From assembly GCF_019049675.1 (NCBI RefSeq), contig NZ_JAFMOW010000056.1, positions 114,887 to 178,886 of the forward strand: a DNA stretch of 64,000 bases, written 5' to 3'. The notes under the pieces are model-generated. The model had not been told where the DNA came from. It did no database searches and worked only from the letters and a program-made list of their open reading frames with translations. Shown here in pieces: positions 1 through 10,100 of the stretch. Source of the DNA: Rahnella bonaserana (GTDB lineage Bacteria > Pseudomonadota > Gammaproteobacteria > Enterobacterales > Enterobacteriaceae). Each line of letters starts with the position of its first letter. Position 1 is the stretch's first letter. A program made the position numbers and the translations under genes.

Positions 1-239
1 TATCCTGGATTATCTTTGGTCTGATTGCAGGTATTCTGGCGAAATGGATCATGCCTGGCAAAGATGGCGGCGGATTTATTCTGACCGTAGTCCTGGGTGT
101 TGTGGGTGCCGTTGTGGGTGGTTATATCAGTACTTTCTTCGGCTTTGGACGCGTGGACGGATTCAACTTCGGCAGCTTCGTTGTCGCGGTGATTGGTGCG
201 ATCGTCGTACTGTTTATCTACCGTAAAGTCAGAAGCTAA
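1..239 (+). CDS. GlsB/YeaQ/YmgE family membrane protein, 3' part
   Basis: The frame is open from the first bases of the window, so the gene starts upstream and only about 78 C-terminal residues are visible. The protein is small, glycine-rich and hydrophobic, with a segment beginning SWIIFGLIAGILAKWIMPG, a second glycine-rich helix and a third helix ending in a short basic tail (YRKVRS). This pattern is typical of the transglycosylase-associated (GlsB/YeaQ/YmgE) family of stress-induced inner-membrane proteins of unknown biochemical role. A methionine at 51 could be mistaken for the start, but the family-like residues continue upstream of it. A rho-independent terminator follows directly. Confidence 0.8.
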   Translation, partial: SWIIFGLIAGILAKWIMPGKDGGGFILTVVLGVVGAVVGGYISTFFGFGRVDGFNFGSFVVAVIGAIVVLFIYRKVRS

Positions 240-264
240 GGTGTCGACCTTAGGTTGAGATGTG

Positions 265-291
265 AAAAGCCGCGCATGTCGCGGCTTTTTT
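265..291 (+). terminator. Rho-independent terminator
   Basis: AAAAGCCGCG and CGCGGCTTTT pair around a 5-nt loop, followed by T residues. It ends the GlsB-type gene and, being nearly symmetrical, could also stop transcription arriving from the minus-strand gene at 303-683. Confidence 0.85.
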
Positions 292-302
292 GTGTCTGTT
301 AA

Positions 303-683
303 TCACTCCACCGGCGACGTCGGCAACCGTACGATGTCCTGATTATCATTGCCCATCCAGTAAACGCCTTCCTTCGCCCAGAACGGCCCTTCTATAAAGT
401 CGAGCAGGTCGGAATACTCTTCGTAAAACTGTTTGCCATCGCGATTGTAGACTCGCATGTAGCCGGAGTAATGCCCGCCGTCGCCCGGCATGGTCATGCG
501 CGGGATAAATTCAAAGGTTCGGTATTCCCGCACCACATACTGTTTGTTCGGACTCCACTGCTCGGAGACGAGTTTCCCTTGTTTCCACCACTGATGGCCT
601 GCAGCGATGACCGCCAGCAGCACTGCCAGCATTATCCAGCGCTTGCGCTGGCGCACCAGAGCCTCCTGACTTTTGATTTTCAT
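303..683 (-). CDS. Small membrane-anchored protein of unknown function
   Basis: This 126-residue protein has a basic N-terminus, one hydrophobic helix at about residues 17-30 (IMLAVLLAVIAAGH) and a soluble remainder rich in aromatic and charged residues. The topology suggests an inner-membrane anchor with a periplasmic domain. I do not recognise a catalytic motif or a named family. It stands between the GlsB-type gene (convergent) and the end of the urt operon (same strand, 86 nt away). No strong Shine-Dalgarno is visible upstream, but the frame is intact and has no better competitor. Confidence 0.6.
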   Translation of the reverse strand: MKIKSQEALVRQRKRWIMLAVLLAVIAAGHQWWKQGKLVSEQWSPNKQYVVREYRTFEFIPRMTMPGDGGHYSGYMRVYNRDGKQFYEEYSDLLDFIEGPFWAKEGVYWMGNDNQDIVRLPTSPVE

Positions 684-769
684 ACTTTGTATTCTTTTCA
701 GCGGAATTCGAAAAATGGCTGTAAATGTGGCTGAAAAGTACCAGCTTGTCTTGAAAAAGTCAGTTTCGA

Positions 770-1468
770 TTAAATCGCCACCAGCCCCCGTACGCCTTGT
801 GCTTCCATTTCTTCTCCGCGGCCGCGTTTGATGATACTGCCGCGCGACATTACCAGATAGCTGTCGGCGAGTTCGGCGGCGAAATCGTAGAATTGTTCGA
901 CCAGCAGAATTGCCATGTCGCCGCGGGCGGCGAGTTGTTTAATTACGGCGCCGATTTCCTTGATGACCGACGGCTGAATGCCTTCGGTGGGTTCATCGAG
1001 GATCAGGAGGTTCGGTTTGCAGGCCAGTGCGCGACCAATCGCCAGCTGTTGCTGCTGACCGCCGGACAAATCCCCGCCGCGCCGGTGCTTCATTTCCAGA
1101 AGGATCGGGAACAGATGGTAGATTTCATCCGGCACCTGCTTTGCATTGCTGCCGGAAAAACGCGACAACCCCATCAGCAGATTTTCTTCGACGGTCAGAC
1201 GCGGAAAAATTTCGCGCCCCTGCGGGACGTAGGCAATGCCCGCCTGCACGCGCTGGTGCGGTTTGCGGGAATTGATCACCTGATCCTGCCATCTGATGGT
1301 GCCGGATTTCGCCGGGATCAGCCCCATCAGACATTTGAGCAGCGTGGTTTTCCCTACGCCATTTCGACCGAGCAGGCAGGTCACTTCGCCGATTTTTGCC
1401 TCAAAAGACAGGCCGCGCAAAATGTGGCTGCCGCCGTAAAACTGATTCAGTTCATTTACCTGCAACAT
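770..1468 (-). CDS. urtE: Urea ABC transporter ATP-binding protein UrtE
   Basis: This is the second of two ATPases of the urea importer (HAAT family, LivF-like), acting on the cytoplasmic face of the UrtB/UrtC permease. The 232 residues carry a Walker A motif (GRNGVGKTT, about residue 36), the ABC signature LSGGQQQQ, Walker B LLILDEP and the H-loop region. The length is normal for LivF/UrtE proteins. It is the last gene of the operon and lies 11 nt after urtD. Assignment to urea rather than branched-chain amino acids rests on UrtA and on the linked urea carboxylase and allophanate hydrolase. Confidence 0.92.
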   Translation of the reverse strand: MLQVNELNQFYGGSHILRGLSFEAKIGEVTCLLGRNGVGKTTLLKCLMGLIPAKSGTIRWQDQVINSRKPHQRVQAGIAYVPQGREIFPRLTVEENLLMGLSRFSGSNAKQVPDEIYHLFPILLEMKHRRGGDLSGGQQQQLAIGRALACKPNLLILDEPTEGIQPSVIKEIGAVIKQLAARGDMAILLVEQFYDFAAELADSYLVMSRGSIIKRGRGEEMEAQGVRGLVAI

Positions 1469-1479
1469 AATGCAATTCC

Positions 1480-2286
1480 TCAGCGCCCTAAATACACGTC
1501 GATAACCTGCTCGTTGGCCTGCACTTCACGCAGTGAACCTTCGGCCAGAACCTGCCCCTGATGCAGCACCGTCACGTGGTCGGCGATGGTTTCCACAAAC
1601 CCCATATCGTGCTCGACCACCATCAGCGAATGTTTGCCAGCCAGCTGTCTGAACAGCTCGGCGGTGTATTCGGTTTCGGCATCGGTCATGCCTGCTGCCG
1701 GTTCATCGAGCAGTAATAAATGCGGCTCCTGCACCAGCAGCATGCCGATTTCCAGAAACTGTTTCTGACCGTGTGACAGCAAACCCGCCGGGCGATGGCG
1801 TTCAGCCGCCAGACGCAAGGTGCCGAGCATGTCATCAATGCGGTCGCGCTGTTCGCTGTTCATTTTGGCGCGCAGGCAGACCCACACCGATTTATTGGTT
1901 TTCTGCGCGATCTCCAGATTTTCGAATACGGTCAGCGCTTCAAATACCGTCGGCTTCTGGAATTTACGGCCAATGCCGGACTGCGCAATGCGCACCGGAT
2001 CCAGTTTGGTCAAATCGGTGCGCTGATCGTAAAAAACACGGCCACTTTGTGGTTTGGTTTTGCCGGTGATCACGTCCATCAGCGTGGTTTTCCCCGCGCC
2101 GTTGGGGCCGATCACACAACGTAATTCGCCGACGCCAATATTCAGCGACAAATTGGTCAGCGCCTTAAATCCGTCAAAGCTGACGTTAATGTTCTCCAGC
2201 TGCAAAACCGGGTCAGTGTGCTGACGATGCCGGTCGGCCAGATGCGGCTGTGTAAACAGGTCTTCGGTCATGGTCATCGGGCTCAT
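1480..2286 (-). CDS. urtD: Urea ABC transporter ATP-binding protein UrtD
   Basis: This is the LivG-like ATPase of the urea importer, 268 residues. It has Walker A GPNGAGKTT, an unusual signature LSHGQKQ (His in place of the first Gly, a feature I associate with UrtD proteins) and Walker B LLLLDEP followed by AAGMTD. An N-terminal extension of about 25 residues precedes the ABC domain. An alternative start at the second or third methionine (MTMTED) is possible. Its start codon overlaps the urtC stop codon, which indicates translational coupling. Confidence 0.92.
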   Translation of the reverse strand: MSPMTMTEDLFTQPHLADRHRQHTDPVLQLENINVSFDGFKALTNLSLNIGVGELRCVIGPNGAGKTTLMDVITGKTKPQSGRVFYDQRTDLTKLDPVRIAQSGIGRKFQKPTVFEALTVFENLEIAQKTNKSVWVCLRAKMNSEQRDRIDDMLGTLRLAAERHRPAGLLSHGQKQFLEIGMLLVQEPHLLLLDEPAAGMTDAETEYTAELFRQLAGKHSLMVVEHDMGFVETIADHVTVLHQGQVLAEGSLREVQANEQVIDVYLGR

Positions 2287-3359
2287 CAGGATTTCCTTTT
2301 GCGCAGCAGGCCGATCACACCTTGCGGCAGGAATAGCGTCACCAGAATAAACATGCCGCCGAGGACAAATTGCCAGTATTCGGGAATGGCGACGGTGAAC
2401 CAGCTTTTCGCGCCATTGACGATACCTGCGCCAATAATCGGGCCGATCAGTGTGCCACGCCCGCCGAGCGCCACCCAGATCGCGGCTTCGATGGAGTTGG
2501 TCGGCGACATTTCACTGGGGTTGATAATGCCGACCTGCGGCACGTACAGCGCCCCTGCCAGGCCGCACAGCATGGCGGAAATCGTCCAGACGAACAGCTT
2601 GAAACCTTTCGGATCATAGCCGCAGAAAATCAGCCGGTTTTCTGCGTCGCGTACCGCCGTCAGCACGCGGCCATATTTACTGCGTGCCAGCGCAAAGCCG
2701 AGTGCCAGACTGGCGACCAGCACCAAAACCGTGGCTAAAAACAATCCCACGCGGGTGCCGGTGGCGGTGACCGGAAAGCCGAGCAGGTTGGTGAAACCGG
2801 TGAAACCGTTATTGCCGCCGAAGCCGGTTTCATTGCGGAAAAACAGCAACATACCGGCGTAGGTCAGCGCCTGTGTCATGATCGAGAAATACACGCCTTT
2901 GATTTTTGAACGGAAGGCGAAATAGCCGAATACAAACGCCAGCGCGCCCGGCACCAGCACGATCAGGCACAGCGCCCAGGCGAAATGCTGCGTGCCCGCC
3001 CAGAACCACGGCAACTCGGTCCACGACAGAAACGACATAAAGTCCGGCAGCCCGCTGCCTGCGGCCTGTCGCATCAGATACATGCCCATCGCATAACCGC
3101 CGAGGGCGAAAAACAGCCCGTGACCCAGCGACAATAATCCGGCGTAGCCCCACACCAGATCGAGCGCGATCGCCACGATCGCATAACACAGGATCTTGCC
3201 GATCAGCGTCAGCGTGTAGGTGGAGATCGCCAGCGGATTTGTGGCGGGAAGCAGCGCCAGAAACGGCATCACAATCAGAATGATGAGCACCAGCGTGCCC
3301 ACCGAAATCGCAACCTTCGGCGCTTTTTGTACGCCGGTAATCGTCAGCGGCTGGCTCAT
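2286..3359 (-). CDS. urtC: Urea ABC transporter permease UrtC
   Basis: This LivM-like inner-membrane permease of 357 residues has about nine to ten hydrophobic segments and ends in a basic cytoplasmic tail (LLRKRKS). It carries the LivM-type glycine-rich loops, including ALDLVWGYAGLLSLGHGLFF and ALGGRGTLIGPIIGAG. It pairs with UrtB to form the urea channel. The start codon overlaps the urtB stop and the stop overlaps the urtD start, so the three are tightly coupled. Confidence 0.92.
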   Translation of the reverse strand: MSQPLTITGVQKAPKVAISVGTLVLIILIVMPFLALLPATNPLAISTYTLTLIGKILCYAIVAIALDLVWGYAGLLSLGHGLFFALGGYAMGMYLMRQAAGSGLPDFMSFLSWTELPWFWAGTQHFAWALCLIVLVPGALAFVFGYFAFRSKIKGVYFSIMTQALTYAGMLLFFRNETGFGGNNGFTGFTNLLGFPVTATGTRVGLFLATVLVLVASLALGFALARSKYGRVLTAVRDAENRLIFCGYDPKGFKLFVWTISAMLCGLAGALYVPQVGIINPSEMSPTNSIEAAIWVALGGRGTLIGPIIGAGIVNGAKSWFTVAIPEYWQFVLGGMFILVTLFLPQGVIGLLRKRKS

Positions 3360-4927
3360 CAGTCAATCACCCTGCCTTTGAAGGCGAAGAGTCCCTGCGG
3401 ACGTTTCTGGATAAACAGGATTATCAGCGCGAGGATCAGGATTTTACCCAGTACCGCGCCGATTTCCGGCTCAAGAATTTTGTTCACGATGCCCAGACCA
3501 AAGGCCGCCACCACGGTACCTGCGAGTTGTCCGACACCGCCGAGCACCACGACTAAGAAGGAATCGATGATGTAACCCTGACCGAGTTCCGGTCCGACGT
3601 TACTCAGTTGCGAGAGCGCGACGCCGCCCAGACCAGCAATGCCGGAACCGAGGCCGAACGCCAGCATATCGACGCGTCCGGTCGGTACGCCGCAACAGGC
3701 GGCCATCGCGCGGTTTTGCGTCACGGCGCGCACGTTCATACCAAGACGCGTTTTATTGAGCAGCAGCCAGGTCAGACCAAGCACCAGCATGACGAAGATG
3801 ATCACCGCGATGCGGTTATACGGCAGCACCAGATTCGGCAACAGCTGAATACCGCCGGAGAGCCAGCCGGGATTCGCCACTTCAACGTTCTGCGCGCCAA
3901 ACAGCACGCGCACGCCCTGAATCAGAATCAGGCTGATGCCCCACGTCGCCAGCAGGGTTTCCAGCGGACGCCCGTATAAATGGCGGATGACCGTGCGCTC
4001 CAGCGCCATGCCAATTCCGGCCGTAATGAAAAAGGCTACCGGCAGCGCGACCAGCGGATACAGCGCCAGCAACCCCGGCGCGTAATGCTGAAACAGCGAC
4101 TGCACCATGTAGGTCGAATAGGAACCGAGCATTAACATTTCGCCGTGCGCCATGTTAATCACGCCCAGCAAACCGTAAGTGATAGCCAGTCCCAGCGCGG
4201 CCAGCAGCAGAATCGAGCCAAGCGACAAACCGGTAAATGCCTGGCCAAGCAGATCGCCGATCATCAGGCGATGCTGCACTGCTTTCAGGCTGGTGAGTGC
4301 GGCATTGCGCACTGTTGCATCGGCTTCAGTTTTCGGGTCGGTCAGACTTTGCAGACGACCTTGCGTATCCGGATCGCCCGATGTGCCGAGCAGTTCAACG
4401 GCTTTCAGGCGGACCTGCGGACTGGCATCGGCCAGCTGTAAATTTGCCAGCGCGATGGAAAGGGCATCGTGAACCGCGCTGTCTTTTTCCAGTTCAAGAC
4501 GATGTGTCAGCAGCGGCAACTGATCGGCCTGCGCTTCACGCTGTAAGGCTCTGGCGGCCTGCAAACGAACGGCGCTGTCGGTGCTCACCAGACGGTGTGC
4601 GGAAAGGGCATTAGCAATCAAAATACGCAGGCGGTTGTTCAGCCAGACTTTTTTACTGTCACCCTGCGGTTTGACGTCGCCTTCCAGCGGCGTCAGCCGA
4701 TCGCCATTGCGGATGAATGCGTGTTTTGCTTCGTCGATGACGACGTTTTCCTGCTTTAGTGCCTCGAGCAGCGGCAGCCTTTCCGGCTGAGGATCCGCCG
4801 CCCATTGCTGTAATAACGTGGCCTGCTGGCTGCGGCTGGCGGCAGCAAAGTCATTCGCCGCACCCGCCTCGGCCAGCAAAGGAAGACAACAAAGCAGGAA
4901 AAGCAGTGATCGGATGAGGATTCTCAT
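3359..4927 (-). CDS. urtB: Urea ABC transporter permease UrtB
   Basis: This LivH-like permease of 522 residues has a long N-terminal periplasmic extension, as UrtB proteins do. A signal-like segment (MRILIRSLLFLLCCLPLLAE) precedes about 200 soluble residues with alanine-rich helical repeats, and then the membrane domain begins near LGQAFTGLSLGSILLLAALG. I chose the ATG at 4927 because it has a purine-rich site upstream and gives a clean signal peptide. A longer frame to 5080 would translate the GC-rich repeat lying between urtA and urtB. The protein forms the transmembrane path for urea with UrtC. Confidence 0.9.
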   Translation of the reverse strand: MRILIRSLLFLLCCLPLLAEAGAANDFAAASRSQQATLLQQWAADPQPERLPLLEALKQENVVIDEAKHAFIRNGDRLTPLEGDVKPQGDSKKVWLNNRLRILIANALSAHRLVSTDSAVRLQAARALQREAQADQLPLLTHRLELEKDSAVHDALSIALANLQLADASPQVRLKAVELLGTSGDPDTQGRLQSLTDPKTEADATVRNAALTSLKAVQHRLMIGDLLGQAFTGLSLGSILLLAALGLAITYGLLGVINMAHGEMLMLGSYSTYMVQSLFQHYAPGLLALYPLVALPVAFFITAGIGMALERTVIRHLYGRPLETLLATWGISLILIQGVRVLFGAQNVEVANPGWLSGGIQLLPNLVLPYNRIAVIIFVMLVLGLTWLLLNKTRLGMNVRAVTQNRAMAACCGVPTGRVDMLAFGLGSGIAGLGGVALSQLSNVGPELGQGYIIDSFLVVVLGGVGQLAGTVVAAFGLGIVNKILEPEIGAVLGKILILALIILFIQKRPQGLFAFKGRVID

Positions 4928-4961
4928 AATGTTCTCGCCGCATAAAGTTAATGCTGGTTTG

Positions 4962-5068
4962 CTCCTCCCCCTGCGAAGGGGGAGGCCGGGAGGGGTTTTT
5001 GCAAGCAACACAGTCGCCATTAATACCCCACCCCAACCCTCCCCTTCGCAGGGGAGGGAGCTGACCGG
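4962..5068. repeat. Inverted pair of REP-like GC-rich palindromes
   Basis: Two hairpins, CCTCCCCC-TGCGAA-GGGGGAGG (4964-4985) and CCCTCCCC-TTCGCA-GGGGAGGG (5037-5058), are similar elements in opposite orientation. The similarity extends into their flanks: a GGGAGGGG-type tail on the first matches the reverse complement of the second. They fill most of the 180-nt gap between urtA and urtB. A third, single copy lies at 49472-49497. The layout resembles paired REP elements (BIMEs) and may stabilise or attenuate the mRNA so that the binding protein UrtA is made in excess. Confidence 0.7.
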
Positions 5069-5107
5069 TTTACTCTTCAACCTCTTCGTAAGAAGAAGCT
5101 AAAACAA

Positions 5108-6376
5108 TCAGTTAGTCGTTTTCACCGGGGTATCTGGTTTTTTATCGTTACCCGCGATATACGGGCTCCACGGCTGGGCGCGGATCGGTTTATCGGTCTG
5201 CCAGACCACGTTGAACTGACCGTTAGATTCGATTTCGCCGATCATCACCGGTTTGTGCAGGTGATGGTTGGTTTTATCCATGGTCAGCGTGAAGCCGGAC
5301 GGCGCGGCGAAGGTCTGTCCGGCCATCGCGGCACGGACTTTATCCACGTCCGTCGTACCGGCTTTTTCTACCGCCTGCGCCCACATATGGATGCCGACAT
5401 AGGTCGCTTCCATCGGGTCGTTGGTCACTGCGGTATCGGCGTTCGGCAGGTTGTGCGCCTTAGCGTAAGCCTTCCATTCAGCCACGAATTTCTTGTTGGT
5501 CGGGTTATCCACCGACTGGAAGTAGTTCCATGCCGCGAGATCGCCAACCAGCGGTTTGGTGTCGATGCCGCGCAGTTCTTCTTCACCGACCGAGAATGCC
5601 ACCACAGGGACGTCTGTAGCTTTTACGCCCTGATTGGCCAGCTCTTTGTAAAACGGCACGTTGGAATCGCCGTTGATGGTGGAGATCACGGCGGTTTTGC
5701 CGCCTGCGGAGAATTTCTTAATGTTTGAGACGATGGTCTGATAATCGCTGTAACCGAACGGCGTATAGACTTCTTCGATGTCGCTGTCTTTCACGCCTTT
5801 GGAATGCAGGAAGGCGCGCAGGATTTTGTTGGTAGTGCGCGGATACACGTAGTCGGTGCCGAGCAGGAAGAAGCGTTTCGCCGCGCCGCCGTCTTCACTC
5901 ATCAGATATTCCACCGCCGGAATGGCTTGCTGGTTAGGCGCGGCGCCGGTGTAGAACACGTTTGGCGACATCTCTTCACCCTCGTACTGCACCGGATAGA
6001 ACAGCAGGCCGTTCAGCTCTTCAAACACCGGCAGCACGGATTTACGCGACACCGACGTCCAGCAGCCGAACACCACCGCAACTTTATCCTGCGTCAGCAA
6101 CTGACGGGCTTTTTCAGCAAACAGCGGCCAGTTAGAAGCCGGATCGACCACCACCGGCTCGAGCTTTTTGCCGAGCACGCCACCTTTGGCGTTGATGTCG
6201 TCAATAGTCATCAGCGCCACATCTTTCAGCGGCGTTTCGGAAATAGCCATGGTGCCGGAAAGCGAATGCATGATACCGACTTTAATGGTGTCGGCAGCCT
6301 GCGCGCTCCAGGCTAAACCCATGCTGACTACGGTGGCGGAAAGAGCAAAGGCTTTAATAAAACGTCGACGTTGCAT
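5108..6376 (-). CDS. urtA: Urea ABC transporter substrate-binding protein UrtA
   Basis: This periplasmic urea-binding protein has 422 residues, normal for UrtA. The N-terminus MQRRRFIKAFALSATVV fits the twin-arginine pattern RRxFIK followed by a hydrophobic core and an AQA cleavage site near residue 27. Mature regions typical of the family include KVGIMHSLSGTMAISE, VVFGCWTSVSRK and FYPVQYEGEE, which separate UrtA from LivJ-type amino-acid binders. It lies 68 nt after the GntR gene and is separated from urtB by the REP-like pair, as expected for a protein needed in excess over its permease. Confidence 0.93.
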   Translation of the reverse strand: MQRRRFIKAFALSATVVSMGLAWSAQAADTIKVGIMHSLSGTMAISETPLKDVALMTIDDINAKGGVLGKKLEPVVVDPASNWPLFAEKARQLLTQDKVAVVFGCWTSVSRKSVLPVFEELNGLLFYPVQYEGEEMSPNVFYTGAAPNQQAIPAVEYLMSEDGGAAKRFFLLGTDYVYPRTTNKILRAFLHSKGVKDSDIEEVYTPFGYSDYQTIVSNIKKFSAGGKTAVISTINGDSNVPFYKELANQGVKATDVPVVAFSVGEEELRGIDTKPLVGDLAAWNYFQSVDNPTNKKFVAEWKAYAKAHNLPNADTAVTNDPMEATYVGIHMWAQAVEKAGTTDVDKVRAAMAGQTFAAPSGFTLTMDKTNHHLHKPVMIGEIESNGQFNVVWQTDKPIRAQPWSPYIAGNDKKPDTPVKTTN

Positions 6377-6444
6377 AGATGTACCCTCTGGAAAAAGTTA
6401 AGAGAACGCTGTTATGTAGGAAGTCGAAAAAACATTTAAAAAAG

Positions 6445-7167
6445 TCATGACGGGTTGCCCTCGTCACTCTCCGCCCGCGCCCGGTGCAGCATATGCAGGG
6501 TAATTTTGCGCACCTCGGCTTTACTGACGGCAATGTGGTCGTGTAACTGGCGCTGTGCCTCCTCAGTCTGTTGTTGGATGATGGCGAGCAAAATGCCCGC
6601 GTGCTCTTTATAGGTGGCGTTGACGCGCTCACCTTTGGTGAAATCCAGACGCCGGATAATGCGGATTTTCTCCGTCAGCTCGCGGTGGATACGCGCCATT
6701 TCGGCGTTTCCGGCCGCAGCGACCAGCGTCATGTGAAACTCTTCGTCATAGCGCGACACCAGCTGGCCATCAGTCAGTTGCGGCTGATCGATCCAGAAGG
6801 CCTTCAGCTCGCCAAGTTGCAACGGCTGAGCGGCGGGCGGCAGGGCACACAGACGCTTCACCGCTTCCAGTTCCAGCACGATGCGCAGGTCATACAGTTG
6901 CTCGAAAAAATCGAAATCGAACGGACGAACCTGCCAGCCGCTGCGGAAAAACACTTCGACATAGCCTTCGTGTTCCAGCCAGAACAGTGCCTGACGCACC
7001 GGGGTGCGGCTGACCTCCATCCGGTCGGCGATGTCGTTTTCGCTAAACCGGTCACCGGGCAGCAGGCGGAAGCTGAAAATGTCGTCTTTCAGTTGCTGAT
7101 AAATGCGTTCCGCCAGCCCTTGCGGACGGTTTTTACTGCGTGAAGATGTAGAGCCCGTCAGTTGCAT
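6445..7167 (-). CDS. GntR-family (FCD subgroup) transcription regulator
   Basis: This 240-residue protein has an N-terminal winged helix-turn-helix (about residues 15-80: GLAERIYQQLKDDIFSFRLL, then DRMEVSRTPVRQAL) and a C-terminal all-helical FCD ligand domain. The ATG at 7167 was chosen because an AGGGAA site lies just upstream. The longer frame to 7284 would overlap the urea carboxylase gene by about 90 nt. It lies between the urea enzymes and the urea transporter on the same strand, so it probably senses a urea-pathway compound and controls the operon. A GTATAC palindrome in front of the operon (12700-12709) is a candidate binding site. Confidence 0.85.
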   Translation of the reverse strand: MQLTGSTSSRSKNRPQGLAERIYQQLKDDIFSFRLLPGDRFSENDIADRMEVSRTPVRQALFWLEHEGYVEVFFRSGWQVRPFDFDFFEQLYDLRIVLELEAVKRLCALPPAAQPLQLGELKAFWIDQPQLTDGQLVSRYDEEFHMTLVAAAGNAEMARIHRELTEKIRIIRRLDFTKGERVNATYKEHAGILLAIIQQQTEEAQRQLHDHIAVSKAEVRKITLHMLHRARAESDEGNPS

Positions 7168-7193
7168 GTAATATTCCCTGTATGTCGGTAGCC

Positions 7194-10100
7194 TTAAACG
7201 GCTGCGTCCAGCCACAGCAAAGCATCGCCCGGTCCGACCGGACGCCCCTGCTGGCAACTGATTTTCAGTACGGTTCCGGCGCACGGCGCATTCACTGACA
7301 GCTCCATTTTCATGGCTTCGACCACGATCAGCGGCTGGCCTTCTTCGACCTGCTGGCCCGGCTCTACCAGAATTTTCCAGACGTTGCCGTTCAGGTCGGC
7401 GCTGACGACATGCCCGTCCTGATCCGCATCGTCTTCCACTAACTGCACGGCGTTGGCGGCGGCTTCCACCGCGGCGCTTTCGGCTTCATGCCAGTGCGCC
7501 ACTTCGCGGGTAAAGGCTTCGGTTTGTTTCGAGCGGAAGTCAGCAATATCGGCGGCGTTATCGACAAGAAATTGCGTATATTGCGCAAAATCGAACTCGG
7601 TTTCTTCGATGCGGATGTGAGCACGGCCTTCGCGGAACGCCTCGCGCTGGATCTCCAGTTCGGCTTCGGTCACCTCGTAAAACCGCACCTGATCGAAGAA
7701 ATGCAGCAGCCAGGGTTCGCCGTTTTTAAACTGCTCATTCTTGAGAAACTTATTCCAGATGGGCAGCGTGCGGCCGACCAGCTGATAGCCGCCCGGCGAA
7801 TCCATGCCATAAATGCACATGTACATGCCGCCGATGCCCACCGTGCCTTCGGCAGTAAAGGTGCGCGCCGGGTTGTATTTGGAACTGAGCAGGCGATGGC
7901 GCGGATCGACCGGCACCGCACACGGCGCGCCGAGATACACATCCCCCAGCCCGAGGATCAGATAGCTGGCGTCGAAAATGATGTTTTTTACTTCGTCGCG
8001 GCTCGCCAGCCCGTTGGTGCGCTGGATGAAATCGACGTTATTCGGCAACCACGGTGCGTCGGCCCGCACAGTTTGCTGATAGCGTTCGACCGCGCCGAGC
8101 GTGGCGGAATCTTCAAATGCCATCGGCATATGCACGATGCGGGTCGGGATTTTGAGCTGGCTGACATCGGCCAGATTGTGTTCCAGCGTCAGTAAATGTT
8201 GCAGCAACGCTGTCTGATGCAACACGCGGCTGTCGTAGCGGATTTGCAGCGAACGCACGCCCGGCGACAGTTCTTCAATACCCTGCTGACCGGCGGCTTT
8301 GATGGCGTTCATCAGCAGGTAAATGCGCATACGCACCGCCAGATCCAGCACGTTGTCGCCGTACTCAATCAGCACATAGCCATCGCCCGCCTGACGATAT
8401 TCCACCGCAGGACGTTCAGCCGTCGCCGGTAATGCCGCGAGAATGGTGGCGGAAGCCGTGGTGTCCGGCAGCAACGACGGCACCGGCAGCGCCATCGCGT
8501 TGACTGGCATCAGCGAATCCAGCGTGGCTTGCTGCGCCAGTTCCAGCGCCTGTGCCTGTTCAAAACTGACCGGATGAAAACGGATTTTATCGCCCGGTTT
8601 CACCTGACCGACTTTCCACAATTCGGCTTTGGCAATGGTTACCGGACAGACGAAACCACCGAGGCTTGGTCCGTCGCGGGTCAGAATGACCGGGAAGTCG
8701 CCGGTGAAATTAATCGCACCGATGGCGTACTCGCAGTCATGCACGTTCGACGGATGCAGACCGGCTTCGCCGCCGTCCTGCCGTGCCCACTGCGGTTTCG
8801 GGCCGACCAGCCGCACACCAAGACGGTTAGAGTTGTAATGCACCTGCCATTCAGACCGGAAGAAAGTGTCGATAGATTCTCTGGTGAAGAAATCCGGCGC
8901 GCCGTGCGGCCCGTAAAGCACGGCGATATTCCAGATGTCGCTGTAAGGCGAAACGATATTTTCCGCCGCCGCCTGTGGCAAACCGACCGGCGCGGGCGTA
9001 GTGCAGGCCGCGAGCTCCGGCTGCGAAACGGTGAGCATGTCGGCAACACGCAGCGTCCGGCCGGCATGACCACCAAACTGTCCGAGTGCAAAGGTCGAAC
9101 GGCTGCCGAGATATACCGGTACGTCGAAACCGTTACGCACGGCAAGATACGTGCGGCAACCCTGCATGGCGCGTCCAATCGTCAGCGTCTGACCGGCTTT
9201 TACGTTCACCGGCTGCCAGTAAGAAACAGCTTCGCCATCGAGCGTCGCCGGACAGCGTGCGCCGGTCAGTGCGATCACCGCGTCGCAATGAAAACGCAGC
9301 ACTGGCCCCTGTAACGTGAATTCCAGACCGGCGGCATCCAGATGATTGCCGACAATGCGGTTGGCGAGACGGAAGGCAAAATCGTCCATCGGACCTGAAG
9401 GCGGTACGCCGATATCCCAGTAACCGAGACGCCCCGGATAATCCTGCACGCTGCTGTAAGTGCCGGGCGCGATCACTTCGATGGCGTTTGGTGAGAAGGC
9501 AAAACTGTCGAGCATGCGCGTCCACATTTCACCGTCGCGGAACACCGGCGTGGCAACCACCTGACGCAGATAATCGATATTGGTGGCGATGCCGTGCAGG
9601 CGGGTGGCGGCCAGCGCGGCAGACATTTTCGCCAGTGCGTCCTGACGGTCGGTACCCTTAACAATCAGTTTGGCAATCATCGGGTCGTAAAATGCCGACA
9701 CTTCACTGCCGGCAGAAACCCAGCCATCAACGCGCACGTCTTCGGGGAAAAAGACTTCGGTCAGCACGCCCGGACTCGGCTGGAAATTCTTCAGCGGATC
9801 TTCGGCATAGATTCGCACTTCCATCGACGCGCCCTGCGGGGCTTTTTCCATTGCAGGCCAGTCCGGCGGCTCGTCTGCGGCGACTTTTAACATGCATTCG
9901 ATGAGATCCAGGCCGGTGACCATTTCGGTGACCGGATGCTCCACCTGCAAACGGGTATTCACTTCGAGAAAATAAAATTCGTCGCGCGCGGCGTCATAGA
10001 TAAATTCAACGGTTCCGGCGCTGCGGTAATTCACCGATTCGCCCAGCTGCACGGCGGCGCGATGTAACGCTTCGCGGCTGGCCTGGGGCAGATTGGGCGC

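Noticed and set aside
4928..5080. N-terminal extension of UrtB to 5080
   Set aside because: It would translate the REP-like repeats and put a signal peptide in the middle of the protein; the ATG at 4927 is better.
7168..7284. N-terminal extension of the GntR regulator to 7284
   Set aside because: It overlaps the end of the urea carboxylase gene by about 90 nt, and the ATG at 7167 has a good ribosome site.
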